Origin: Bemisia tabaci
Taxonomy: Eukaryota > Arthropoda > Insecta > Hemiptera > Aleyrodidae
Direction of reading: 5' to 3'
Assembly (NCBI RefSeq): GCF_918797505.1
Contig: NC_092799.1
Coordinates: 14,160,295-14,224,294, forward strand
DNA length: 64,000 bases
Both the position numbers and the translations under genes were made by a program. Positions 12,600 through 23,011 of the stretch are shown piece by piece (the stretch's first letter is position 1; the number at the start of each line of letters is the position of its first letter). Under the pieces are notes generated by a model. The model was not told the origin of the DNA, searched no databases, and saw only the letters and a list, made by a program, of their open reading frames with translations.

Positions 12600-13320
12600 T
12601 TCCAATCTCACAGTTACATACTCCGCGAGCGGAGAATTTTCATTTTTCATTCCCGGAAGGTCCCGCTCCGAAGGGGGACCCGAAGACGCTGGGCTTCTTT
12701 TTGTGGAGAGCCCGCATTCTGCGCCGGGAGCCACGGCAACACGCACCACGTCCGTGTCCGCGGAGGGAAAAAAACCAACATTTAATAAGGGGCAAAAGTT
12801 GAGCGAAATGAGCCCCCGTGTCTTTTCGAAGGAGCACGAAGGGGAGGTTTCATTAGTCCCCCGGATGGAGCCTTTCTCTTGTACTTTCAAATAAACGTCA
12901 CAGTTAATAAAGTCGGCTCTGTCCACATCCAGCCACCCGAGGCGGGCGGTATCTTTTCCGCTCCGGGTCCGATCCCCCATCCCCCAAAAAACCATATATC
13001 CATAGGCTTTCGGTGGAAACTTACGCGCCTCTTAGCGGGGAATTCGTGTGTGACCGCCGCGAGCAAACGTAATTTAATTCCAACACGCTACGTAAAAACA
13101 CCGTATCTGCTTTTGATTCCCGTTGCAGTTACGTTGTTTTGTATCCGGCGGGAGTATGGCCACTGCTGAGAAGCGTAATTTAATTCGCCCCGTGAAAAAA
13201 AGAAAGAGAAAAAACTCGGATCTATTCGCGCTTTTACGTTGCAGGGAGGCGGTTCTTTTCGACGTTCTCGTGTGACCGCCGCAAGCGAACGTAATTCAAT
13301 TCACACCTCACGCGAAACAA
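12600..13320. other. GC-rich block with an internal degenerate repeat
   Basis: CpG-rich sequence shared with copy B. The motif GTGTGACCGCCGC plus AACGTAATT occurs at 13047 and 13269, with a partial AAGCGTAATTTAATTC near 13172. A 173-codon minus-strand frame (12474-12995) is broken by an indel near 12690 in copy B, which argues against coding. Confidence 0.4.
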
Positions 13321-13491
13321 TGAAGTGAAGGGTTGTCTTAAACAATAATAGCGAGCGGGGGAATTTCATGAGCCCTGGAGTCTAATCCACTTACGCACTT
13401 CGAAGCTTATGAGTTTTCCGCGGTTAAAATGTTCGCGGCCATTCCCAGGTGAGTACTATGTTGTCGTTCCTCGAATTCGCCCCATAACACT

Positions 13492-13656
13492 GCCGTGCTG
13501 AGGAAAAACGCCGTATGAACCTTCAGGCGTTGCTAAATTTCCTTTCATAAAATGCGAATTTTCTGGTAAATGTATGAACATTTTCCTCCCAATTTTTCAG
13601 ATAATTTTGTTCGCAATTACGCTTAAAGTCCCCTGAAAATTTAAAGGAAAAGTACT
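13492..13656. mobile_element. M253 MITE, left ~165 bp
   Basis: Begins CTGCCGTGCTGAGGAAAAAC and follows the family to TGAAAATTTAAAGGAAAAG, then switches to unrelated sequence at about 13657. Copy B has the same left part at 46550, but there it is followed by foldback FB1. Confidence 0.75.
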
Positions 13657-13900
13657 CAGAGTGTGCAAAAACTTAATGGTAGTAGCAAGTTGAAAAATAC
13701 TGACTCCGCCACTTTAACTAACCCCGCCAAACACAGTGCGGTCAGCCTTAGAGTGGAACGCATATTAGCGCCTACAAGACTGCATGAATACTTCACGCAT
13801 TGCGCGTTCAACACGGTACGCGCCGCTTCAATCGTTCGTTTGTATTTTCTAGGTGCTGGACCTACTTCGACCGCGGTGTATACCATTTCCGACCAGTGCA

Positions 13901-14284
13901 CTGCCATGCTAAAGAAAAAAGCCGTATGAACCTTCAGGTGTTGCCAAATTTCCTTGGATAAAACACGAATTGCCTGCAGCCGGATTGTTGAAACTTTAAC
14001 TGGCTATGTCGGCACGATAAGACAAGACATAGCCCTATCTGCGCCGTGTAATATGTCGATTTTCGATTCTTGTCATGCCGACATAAATTTCAACAATCAG
14101 GCTGCTGATAAACTTATGAATATTTTCCTTCAAAAGTTTTAGAAGATTTTGTTCGCAATTTCACCTTAAGTGCCTGAAAATTTAAAAGAAAAGTACTCCT
14201 AGCTTTCCTCATAAATAAAGGTTTCATCGATGTAAATTTGGCAACTCTCGAATGTTCATAAGGCACCCTTCCTTAGCGCGGCAG
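13901..14284. mobile_element. M253 MITE interrupted by a nested hairpin
   Basis: Both family ends are present (CTGCCATGCTAAAG and CTTAGCGCGGCAG). Length is 384 bp because ~131 bp is inserted after the left arm. Without the insert it would be 253 bp, the family length. Confidence 0.8.
13976..14107. mobile_element. Small foldback nested inside M253
   Basis: Left end CAGCCGGATTGTTGAAA and right end TTTCAACAATCAGGCTG are complementary, and GGCTATGTCGGCA pairs with TGCCGACATA further in. Flanking CTG on each side may be a 3-bp target duplication. Not present in copy B. Confidence 0.65.
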
Positions 14285-14451
14285 AAGGGGCAATGCGTCG
14301 CGAAAACATTCCGCCTGAAAACCGGCAACGCTGAGTTGTGCCCGGCGAAAAAAAGGCGCAAAGAGCGGTGAACCCGTGGATTACGTTTACAAACGTGAAA
14401 ACAACGCGAGCGTTTAAATTTAGCCCGGGAGCACGTCTTGCGACAACAAAT

Positions 14452-14703
14452 CTGCCGCGATGAGAAAAACGTCGTATGGACATTCCAATGTTGCCAAATT
14501 AACTCTCAGAGAATATTTATTTTCAAAGGAAGTTATGCATATGTTCCCTTGAAATTTTCAGATGTTTCAAGTCAAGTTACGAACAAAATTCTCTGAAAAA
14601 TCGGAGGAAAAATATCTATACATTTTTCCGAATATTTTCGATTTGTCAAAGGGAATTTGGCAACAGCCGACTATTCTTACGGCGTTTTCCCTTAGCACGG
14701 CGG
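14452..14703. mobile_element. M253 MITE, full length (252 bp), divergent
   Basis: CTGCCGCGATGAG ... CCCTTAGCACGGCGG with AAAT on both sides (4-bp duplication). Same insertion as 47525-47776. Confidence 0.85.
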
Positions 14704-16368
14704 AAATCTGGGCGGCGTGTCCTGGAATGGCGGTTTTCCTTGTAGATTTCCAGCCAGATGCTACACGTCACCACTATAAATACTCGCTCGTTCCCGTTCG
14801 AGACCCGGGAGTTGGCAGCGAAAATAGCTACACTCCGATCCCATAAATAATAAATATTCGCGTGCGAACGAGATTTAATTCTTTCTGCGAGCCATTTCAT
14901 TTTCGTTCACCTGATATTGCTACCGTGTATTGGGGCATTGACATTTCTTCTTTTCCCACACAAAAAACTTAACTTCATTAATTTCAACGATGCAAAACTC
15001 TCACGCGTAAATTTAACCTCCACCTAGTTCTACTGTTCCTCTGTTGAATCCAGAAAATAATTTGAGTTTGGACGGATCTTGGTATGTTTTGCTACTTTAT
15101 AAGCTGAAAATCATCAAGAAAACGATTTTATGAAATTGCAGGTACCCATTTCGGAGAATTCTGCCAGTCATGAACCAACCTATGAAAAAGTAAGCAGTTT
15201 CCAAAAAATTAAAATAAAAATTAACTCGTCCTCATTTTCCTGAAAATGCCCGAGGGGACGATTAATTGGACGTATTCATGCTTAAAAAAACAATAAAATT
15301 TGCGTACGACATAATTTTTTATCATGAAAACGTCAAATTCGACTAAATTTTGCAATTTGGAACTACAATTTCTGGTTAATCCATAAAATGGCATATGTAT
15401 ATCGGAAAACTAATGGCGCATACGTTTTTTTCTAAACGAAGCCAAAAATTATAGTCTCAAATTTCAAAATGTAGCTGTCCAATTAAAAACGAATCAAAAA
15501 CTTTCTAAATATAGAAAATAATGTAACATACTGTCAAATAAACTGAAAAATCCCTTCATTAATCGACAACAATGGAAGAATCGAACTTTTAATAGACCCA
15601 CCAACGGGTGAACTAAAGAGAATAATGCGGAGAGTAAGTGAGATAAATAGCAGCAATCTGACCCAAGACGGCCCAAACACCGAATACCTCTCGGAAATGG
15701 GATATTTACAAGGGTTCAACATTCAACATTCACCTCGGTCCCTTTTCGGGGGGTGGGGGTTAAGCCGACCGCCAGAGCCCACGTCCGAAACCTTTTCAGA
15801 GGTTGATTCGGGTTTTGGTCACTGGTCACCGGCCTAAGCCTTAAATTATCGCTCTATCGTCGCCGAATGGCAGCCTGCGATTATGAACGACGACCTCAAT
15901 TAACGCAATACATACTTGTACCCGGTTGCCTAGTAGCAAAATTGAAGGGGTGCACGAGTGCGTGGGCAAAAAATAAACAGCCAATTTTCCTCTGACATTT
16001 GAACGATGCCGAGAGAGAATAATATTCAGCTCCATTATCGCAAGGTTGCTTGAGTTTGTCATTAAAAGTCATTCTCTCTTGACGTGAAAGTTTTGCAATG
16101 CCGCGCAGATTTTGAAGCGAATGTGTAATTTGTAGCAAGGCAGATAAACGCCCCTATTCATTATATTACTAGAGAATTGAGTACAAGCAGAGATGAATTA
16201 TGGGGAATAATTTCAAGTTGGGCTCTTGGATTAATGAGCTGCGAATGATGCATCAAGTTGCACATTTTTTCAGTTCTTGAGAACTGATAGTTATTTCTAC
16301 AAACAATTCTGTAAAGAGTTTGGTGTAACTTTGCATATTACGTCTATTACTTTAATAAGGAACCAGGA
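14704..16368. other. No gene recognised
   Basis: Shared almost unchanged with copy B (47777-49441). Contains a GC-rich patch at 15735-15835 and only short frames. GGACGTATTCATGC at 15278 resembles one arm of the mini-hairpin family. Confidence 0.45.
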
Positions 16369-16790
16369 ACATTATGCTAAACGTTTTTGCATACGGATGA
16401 AAGGACATAGTGAGTTTTTGGACTACTGCTCTCTTTTCGTGCGGTATCTTGATTTATTTTGCGAGGAAAGCTATGAACTCTTAAAGGATGCCTGTCATTC
16501 TTAATGTGTTGCAGCGTCTTCAATTTCGCACGATACTGTGCAACACCTCTGTAGTGAAATAGTTGCTTGAGGCGCCATGGTTTGCTGCGGTACGGCGACC
16601 GGCCTGCCAGCGCCTACAAACCTAAGGAGATACTTCAAGCATTGCGCAATGCGTGAAGTGTCCCTTTAGGTTTGTAGGCGCCAGTGTGCGTAGTGTTATA
16701 GGCTTTAATATTTAAACTAGCGGAGTCAGCGTTTTTCAACTCATGATTTTGAAATGTTTGCAACCTTCCAATGGATTATTCTTATTTAAA
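16369..16790. repeat. Dispersed repeat enclosing a 70-nt hairpin
   Basis: Order of blocks: TATGCTAAACG, GATACTGTGCAACACCTCTG, AATAGTTGCTTGAGGCGCC, a strong hairpin at 16611-16680, GCGGAGTCAGCG, then TTCAACTCATGATTTTGAAA. The same order occurs at 25053-25450 and, inverted, at 34990-35290, so this is one family of ~400 bp. Confidence 0.7.
16611..16680. repeat. 70-nt near-perfect hairpin
   Basis: Arms CGCCTACAAACCTAAGG and CCTTTAGGTTTGTAGGCG, then ATACTTCAAGCATTGCG pairs with GCAATGCGTGAAGT around a GCGC centre. Conserved at 25291, 35108, 49684 and 63214. Could be a nested mini-element, or a structured RNA if transcribed. Confidence 0.8.
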
Positions 16791-17226
16791 TAGACGGAAA
16801 AAATATGTATTAAAGGAAAATATAATGTAGGTTTTGTAAATATTAAGGTGTCGCACTTTAGCCATTAATATAAAAAAAATAGCTGAAAATGCCAACTGAA
16901 AACTATGTTAGCCGGAATACCTGTAGGAGCATGTAGATAGTTGTTGTTTTTTCATGTAATAAAGAATTTATGAATCTAATGTTTTAAGTTCATTGTCACT
17001 ACTGTGAATCATTCTTTGAGGAAGATAATGAAGAGATCACTTATGATTTTTTTTTTATTTTGGACCTTTTCAAGTAGCCTGCAGCGAAATTGAGTGGCAA
17101 TACGCTCAATTTTTAGGTATTTGCCATTATATTCTTTCCATGGTCCTCGACATTTCTCATTTCTCACGTGACGAACAAAGACATTTTTCATCCGTCACTT
17201 TTAACCATGAGCTTGAGTTGGATAAG

Positions 17227-17754
17227 TTGGATTGCATTTTTCAAAAAGAAACCGAGAACATCCAGATGTCGCTAAGATTGTGCAACTTTTTACTTGCAAA
17301 TGTAAACTAATTGTCTAAACAAGTTTTAACATTATCTTTACTCCCAATAAACTTTAAATTCAAGGGTAACGAAGTACCTTAGTAAATGTAATTTTCGGCA
17401 TGATTTCAGTGATTTTATTGCAAAAACATATATGGATTGCATTTTGCAAAAAGGAACCACTAGCATTGCAATGATGCTAAGATTGTGCAACTTCATCTTT
17501 TGCAATAAAATTGCGGAAATCGTGAAAAACTATGAAATTTAGATGGTAATTTTTGTCTTAAATTTACAGCTTTTAGCGAGTAAAATAAAAACTATTAATG
17601 GATAATCGGGTTTTTCCTCCAAGACAAAAGAAGTTGCACAATCTTAGCAACATTGCAATGCTAGTGGTTCCTTTTTGCAAAATGCAATCCATATATTACA
17701 CAATCTTAGCAACAGTGGAATGCTTTTGGTTCCTTGTTGCAAAATGCAATTCAA
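17227..17754. mobile_element. Outer MITE with TTGGATTGCAT ends, interrupted
   Basis: Left end TTGGATTGCATTTTTC and right end GTTGCAAAATGCAATTCAA pair, and the internal words CTAAGATTGTGCAAC and CACAATCTTAGCAAC also pair. A second complete element (17433-17691) sits between the arms. Confidence 0.7.
17433..17691. mobile_element. Inner MITE with TGGATTGCATTTTGC ends
   Basis: 259 bp. The arms TGGATTGCATTTTGC with AAAAAGGAACCACTAGCATTG are matched by their complement at the right end. Flanks are TATA on both sides, compatible with a TA target as in Tc1/mariner-type MITEs. Related in sequence to the element it interrupts. Confidence 0.75.
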
Positions 17755-18244
17755 TTATGCAGCAGAATTAAACGATTCAATATCACAAGATCCACTTCCT
17801 CACACGCGGATTTGACACCAATTCTGCGGAGTATGGCGCCAGGATGTAAACGTACCTTTCATTGAAGTCGGGGTTGCACGCGGGAAATTCAATTCTTGAA
17901 TGAGAATTCATTTAACTGGGACGTGTTATGAACAGGTATACGAATCTCTCCGAGTTTAATTACCGAGCAACTGAAAACGGGACGTGATCAAGAACTAGCT
18001 GCAAAGTAATTAACCTCCAGTTGAAAAGCACCCCAGCTTGCCAAGAAACAGGGCCACTGCATCACTACTCGCGCTCAACGAGTTTGAATATGCTTGTAAC
18101 CTATACTTAAAGTTGTTCGTCACTACTCTTGAAAACGATTCAGGAGTCGATCGATCGAATGATAATTTCTCGATTTTAGGATACTTAATCTGAGGTTCCC
18201 AACACCAAGTTTCGTTGTAGTACGTCAGGTATAAGCACAAAAAA

Positions 18245-18500
18245 TGGGCCGCGTTAAACAAAAAGGAACCAAGCCACATCAGCTATTGCCAAATTTAAGG
18301 GGGCAATTTAATTTTTTCCATAAAAAAGGTTGTGCGGATTGTAGTGCAAATTTCAGTGAATTTTCGCCATAGTGCGAGGCAAATTTCTTAAAAGTTTCAA
18401 AGGAATCCGCACAAACGTTCTCTCGTAAAAAAAAAAAATTGCCTCCTTAAATTTGGCAATAACTGACGTGGCTTGGTTCTTTTCAGTTAAACGCGGTCCA
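18245..18500. mobile_element. MITE with TGGGCCGCGTTAAAC ends
   Basis: 256-bp inverted-repeat element. The left arm has GCGTTAAACAAAAAGGAACC and ATTGCCAAATTTAA; the right arm has TTAAATTTGGCAATAACTG and GGTTC...GTTAAACGCGGTCCA. Same insertion as 51319-51578. Confidence 0.8.
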
Positions 18501-18754
18501 AATTTGACCAAGCAACGCTTTGAAACAACATTTACACAATTACAACAACAGGCAATGTCAGGCCAAAAAACACAAAGCCTGGATCTCTAGCCCTGTGACC
18601 CGCTACTGTGATTGTTTAAATATACATTTTGTCAAAAGCTGCGAGGCATCCAACATTGCGTTGAAATAACTCGCGTAAGATGTGAATTTGCAATGCTCCG
18701 CTCTATGCTGCTAGCGAGGCATCGCTCATATTCGGGAAAATAGTTTAAAAAAAA

Positions 18755-19035
18755 GGTCTCTCCTAGCTTCGGTTGTGTTGCTCACGTAGCCTATGAAGCT
18801 ACGGAAAAAGAGCAAAGGAAAGGAAACGCGTTGATGACAACGGCGCAGAGATACAACTATTCGTACTTGATGGATGTCCAGGTTGCAGCTGCAAAATTGA
18901 AGGCGCTATGGTGCGAGGCGTCAACTCGCAATACTCAACACAGTGCTGCTGATGAAGGGTCACTCAGACTCGGGAGAAAAGTTAGAAAACTGGCCCGGAA
19001 ACGTCTGTCCTATCTTCGACTGTGTTGACACTCCA
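18755..19035. repeat. Dispersed repeat with two CTTCGnnTGTGTTG blocks
   Basis: TAGCTTCGGTTGTGTTGCTCA and ATCTTCGACTGTGTTGACACT lie ~245 bp apart. The same pair occurs in inverted orientation near 34146 and 34428. Family type unknown. Confidence 0.4.
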
Positions 19036-19365
19036 TTTTTCTTCTCCTTTTTTTTAAAATTGGATGTCTGATTTTTTTTTACGATTTATTTATAGACCTT
19101 TATGTATAACTCGTACGCATGCAACCCGCGAGCTAAGTTTCTTAGCAAGGTTTGGACATCTGAGGGTCACGAAAAAAAGGTCTGAAGTTAAAAGAAAGTA
19201 TACAAATTAGGGTCTGAATAGAGACGGAGTTACCGGAAAAGGGAGTCCAACGACAAATCGTCTGAAACCCTTCCTTTGGTTTTTGAGCTCAAATCAAAAT
19301 TTAACCAATCAAAAACACATCAACAAAAATCAATTTTTTACGGACCTGAGATTAAATGTATCGCA

Positions 19366-19613
19366 TTTAGCAAAAAGGAACCAGCGAGAGTACAGTTTTG
19401 TAAAAATTTTGCTTCTTCATAATTATATAAAAAATCTCTCAGAACAGCAAATAGTTTTGCCAATCCCCTAATAAATTTTTAAATTAAAGTGAACATTATT
19501 GTGTAAGTTTCAATCCTGTACATTGATTGAGGATTTTTAAAAGGAAGAAAAAGTTCCGCAATTTTGAAATCACTGTAATCGCGCTGGTTCCATTTTGCTA
19601 GATGCGATCCAAA
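19366..19613. mobile_element. MITE with ATCGCATTTAGCAAAAAGG ends
   Basis: Left arm TATCGCATTTAGCAAAAAGG followed by AACCAGCG; right arm CGCTGGTTCCATTTTGCTAG then ATGCGATCCAAAT. ~248 bp, shared with copy B at 52437-52698. Confidence 0.75.
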
Positions 19614-19655
19614 TAATTATTCGCGTCCTCTGGAATATTATCATACTCCAATAAC

Positions 19656-19670
19656 GAGACCATTTCTCTT
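19656..19670. other. Empty target site of the R1-like element
   Basis: GAGACCATTTCTCTT occurs once here. In copy B the same 15 bp flank the retrotransposon on both sides (52742-52756 and 55682-55696). Confidence 0.95.
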
Positions 19671-19973
19671 GTGAACCGTCCTAATTTTTGACTCAACCTG
19701 GAAACCTTGCGAGCTCACCTGAGAGAGCGAAACTCCTCTCCGTAGCGTGATTAATCCTTAGCCTACTTTAAATCCAATATCTCAACTTTTCATCGAAAAT
19801 CCCGCCTGAATTGAAGATTCGAAACTCCGGGTACGAGATCTACGTTTGCGTTACGAGTAGCCGACGTTTCTCGCTCCTCCGCTAAATTACCTACGTATTT
19901 AATCCACCCGTTTTCATCAGTGCCGTAACCATCTTCCCTGTTCGGAAGAGAGTTGATCCCAAGCTGTGTCACG

Positions 19974-20136
19974 CAGCGGCGTGGCGTGCTTTGCAATGTA
20001 TCGATTGATCTGTCATTTAAACCTATGAAAAAGTATCGATAGACAAGGTTTTGCAACGAACATTTCATTAATCGATTCTTCACCATAGCTACAAATGGGG
20101 AAATATCGATAATCGATCATTCACGCCTCGCCACTG
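19974..20136. mobile_element. hAT-type MITE, 163 bp
   Basis: Ends CAGCGGCGTGGCGTG and CGCCTCGCCACTG. Flanks GTGTCACG and ATGTCACG (7 of 8 match) form an 8-bp hAT-like target duplication. Reverse orientation relative to 6869-7032. Confidence 0.85.
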
Positions 20137-20669
20137 ATGTCACGAGGAGTCAGGAGGTGAAGGGAGGATTACGTAAGATCCAAGTTACGTAAAATGCCAA
20201 ACGTACGATAAGCAACTTGCGTAAATTATTCTTGGGGAGGGAGCAAAATTATTTTTGGATGTAATTAAACGTGAGCAAGTGTTTTTCTAACGTTACGAAA
20301 CACATTAAATGGGTTAAATTAGCTTATAGGTCCGGAATAAGGGTTGAATTCAAACCGGTGAACATTCGTAAGACAACATTTATATGACGATAAAGCAAAC
20401 TGGCATGATCTACAGTCAAGCATGGAGTTTCAAAAACATTTATACCTAGAACAACACCGCCGACGAGAAGAACATTTCCATCCATGAGCAGAGAGTTTCT
20501 ACCACTGAAGAAGAAGTTTCTACTTGTGAGTAGAAAGTTCCTTCTAGTCATACCGTCCTTTTTGAGATGTTGAATGTGGTGAGCCTTATCCAAAGGACTG
20601 TTTTCTAACAAAGGATTGGAGCACTCGACAAGGTAAAATTTGAGCATTTTGATATATGGCGGTGAAACT

Positions 20670-21200
20670 ACCAAACCACGTATCTCGGTTTGCAACGTTG
20701 CGGACTTCCTATCATACTTCATTTCTTAAATGGAAAACCACTCAACGTCAATTCCTGAAAGCCTCCGTGACTTTTCTGCTCTGTGCAAGGAAAACATTGT
20801 TAAAGAAACACCGCAATGTAGATACGTGATACTGTACTCTGACCATCGAGATGTGATACGAACATCCGTAAAGCTTGAATAGGCATCAAGGCGATATCTT
20901 GTCACCAACGCGTCCGTTAATCAAGCGCTGCAGTCAGTGCGCTGAAATTCAAAACGCCTTCAATTTTTTGAACGCAATATGGACATCCGTCGAGGTTGTA
21001 TAGTTGTATCAAGGCGCCGTTGTCAGCGCGTCCCAGTCTTCTTGTTACGGACGAATAAAATCGGTGCGAAAAGAGCCGAAATGCCTTCAGTTTTCTACGT
21101 TCCGATGACCAAAATGAGAGGCCACGTATCTCCGTTTGCGACGTTGCAGATTACTTGTCACAATCTATTTTTTCTTCGGATAACTAGTCAACGTAAAATG
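20670..21200. repeat. Dispersed repeat modules (CCACGTATCTC and GCGCC/GTTGTATC)
   Basis: ACCACGTATCTCGGTTTGCAA at 20688 and CCACGTATCTCCGTTTGCGA at 21123 are two copies of one module, with related pieces at 4750 (inverted), 7053 and 41787. Between them, 20953-21028 is a copy of the GCGCC/GTTGTATC repeat (GGACATCCGTCGAGG, ATAGTTGTATCAAGGCGCC). Frames in this region differ by amino-acid changes between copies A and B and resemble no known protein. Confidence 0.55.
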
Positions 21201-21764
21201 TTTCTCCGTGATTTTTCATCTCTGTTAGCAGAGTATCTGGCATACAAATTAAGTTGTAACGTTCGATTGCTTCCCATCGAAATAATAAAATAGGAGCGGA
21301 AATAACTTCGTTCTCGCAACAAAGATAACTGATAACTACTCCAACCCAAGGTAACAACGTTTTTATGTAAGACCGGTTACGAAAAATGTGAATTTCCTGC
21401 TCACGAGAAAAACAAGAGAAAACGAAAATGAAATGAAATTAATGAAAATGAATTTGAATCAAATCGCGCACTATAGCAGTATCCGCAAAAGCATTTCAAT
21501 CAAGTGGTGTTCTTTCCCCACCCTGAGTCCTCCAAAGCGTAAACGAAGTGTTGTGCAACTGAGCCAGGGCGCTGATATTGCAAACACCATATTTTCATAT
21601 GCCGCAGTGACTGTCACGGTAAAGTTTGGAGTGCGATTTGACTCAAGAAGACGATTGCTTCTCCTTTGAGTGGAAAGTATGAATTCATGCATCAAAAATC
21701 ACTAATATATTCGTTAAAAGTTATTTTCAGTAATTTTAGTTGCAAAAATCGTGCTCTTCGTAAA

Positions 21765-21766
21765 AT
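21765..21766. other. Empty target site of the 1.94-kb foldback
   Basis: Sequence CGTAAAATTTTAACG. Copy B has the foldback exactly between the AAAA and TTTT, with no base duplicated or lost. Confidence 0.9.
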
Positions 21767-21940
21767 TTTAACGAGGAAACGTTTACCATAATCCTAACCG
21801 CGCCTTGTCAGGTGGTCTGTCGAGAGGCAAATCCTTCTCATCAAAATTCCATGCTCCATTATCATAATCTTGTATTTCTTGCCATGGAAAAATAATCAAT
21901 ATTTGACTATTCAGTTCACCTTGGTAGATGCTTATTGGCC

Positions 21941-22384
21941 TCTAAAATCAGCTAGAGCCACCTGTATCCTGTATTTAATTTTGTACGATTCTTAATTAAA
22001 TTCGCACAGGTTAATGAATTTATTTGAATATCTCCTTCTTATTTTGTGATATTTTTTTCTATCTTTCTTGTCTTACTTTTGTTAATGTTGTATACTCTTC
22101 ATTATGTACTTTTTTCTTGTATTAAACAAGATCACAAAAAAAACAAAAAAAAAAAAAATCAGCTGGAGCCACTTGAATCCTGTATTTAATTTTGCACGAT
22201 TCTTATTTAAATTCGCACTGGTGAATGAATTTATTTAAATATCACCTCCTTATTTTGCAATATTTTTTTCTATATTTCTTGTCTTACTTTTGTTAATGTT
22301 GTATACTCTTTATTATGTACTTTCTTCTCGTATTTAACAAGGTCACAAAAAAAAAAAAAACAAAAAAAAAAAAAAAAAAAAAAA
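21941..22384. repeat. Two tandem ~210-bp units with A-rich tails
   Basis: Each unit runs from ATCAGCTRGAGCCACYTG through TCTTGTCTTACTTTTGTTAA and TATTATGTACTTTC-like words to a long A-rich tail. The A tail on each unit suggests a retroposed, SINE- or LINE-3'-end-like origin. Copy B has both units at about 59913-60335. Confidence 0.6.
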
Positions 22385-22682
22385 CCCATCAGCTGGAAAT
22401 CGAATGCTTCCGGTCTATTTTGAGCATCACGATTCAAAACGATTAACTTAAGCGAAGTCGACGTCAAGAAAAATGAAAATAAAGTTAGTTTCGTTCGAAA
22501 CACCCTGAGAGGAGCCCCGGGAGTTGCCGCCGCGTCTAAGAGCCGTTTATTCGTAATGGAGCGTCGCATTATTTGATTGTTGAAAAAAGCACCAATAGAT
22601 CGGATTATAGTATTACCAGGTCGTAAAAGTTTATCGGAAATGGAGGGGCGGAGAGAGCGGGAGGAAGAAGGTGCGAAGTCTT

Positions 22683-22820
22683 TGCGATATATCGGTTTAT
22701 CCGCCATTTAAACCCATGGAAAAGGATCGATAAACAGGGTGTTAGCAACGAACACCTTGATAATCGATTCTTTACCGCAGCTTCAAATGGGGAAATACCG
22801 ATAATCGATCGTTCACACCT
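22683..22820. mobile_element. hAT-type MITE, ends lost
   Basis: Contains GCGATATATCG, AGGGTGTTAGCAACGAACAC, CGATTCTTTACCGCAGCTTC and ATAATCGATCGTTCAC in the order of the 163-bp family, but lacks the CAGTGGCG ends. Confidence 0.65.
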
Positions 22821-23011
22821 CGGAAGGAGGGGGAATCCGAGCGATAAAAATTTATGCGCCGTTCTAAGTCTGAAGAATAATACCGGGTCCTAAAATACTA
22901 GCAAACCGGCACATAAAAGGTGCATTAGTGCTTCCGACGGAAAGTGCCACGCGCATCGAGAGGAATATTCCCAACATTCATTTTTATGCTGCGAATTTTC
23001 CGACTTTTAAA

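Noticed and set aside
12474..12995. 173-codon minus-strand frame as a possible gene
   Set aside because: It runs through an M253 element, and an indel in the near-identical copy B (near 45750) breaks the frame. No domain is visible.
16369..16790. CRISPR-like or satellite array of the hairpin repeats
   Set aside because: Members are single, far apart and in both orientations. No regular spacing or spacers, and the genome is eukaryotic.
18940..18990. Second hammerhead-like CTGATGA word
   Set aside because: A stem GGGTC/GACTC follows, but the GAAA is displaced and no stem III or cleavage triplet is present.
20324..20722. 132-codon minus-strand frame
   Set aside because: Shortened in copy B, with several amino-acid changes among the few differences. 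Internal repetitive wording, no recognised family, so no sign of coding constraint.
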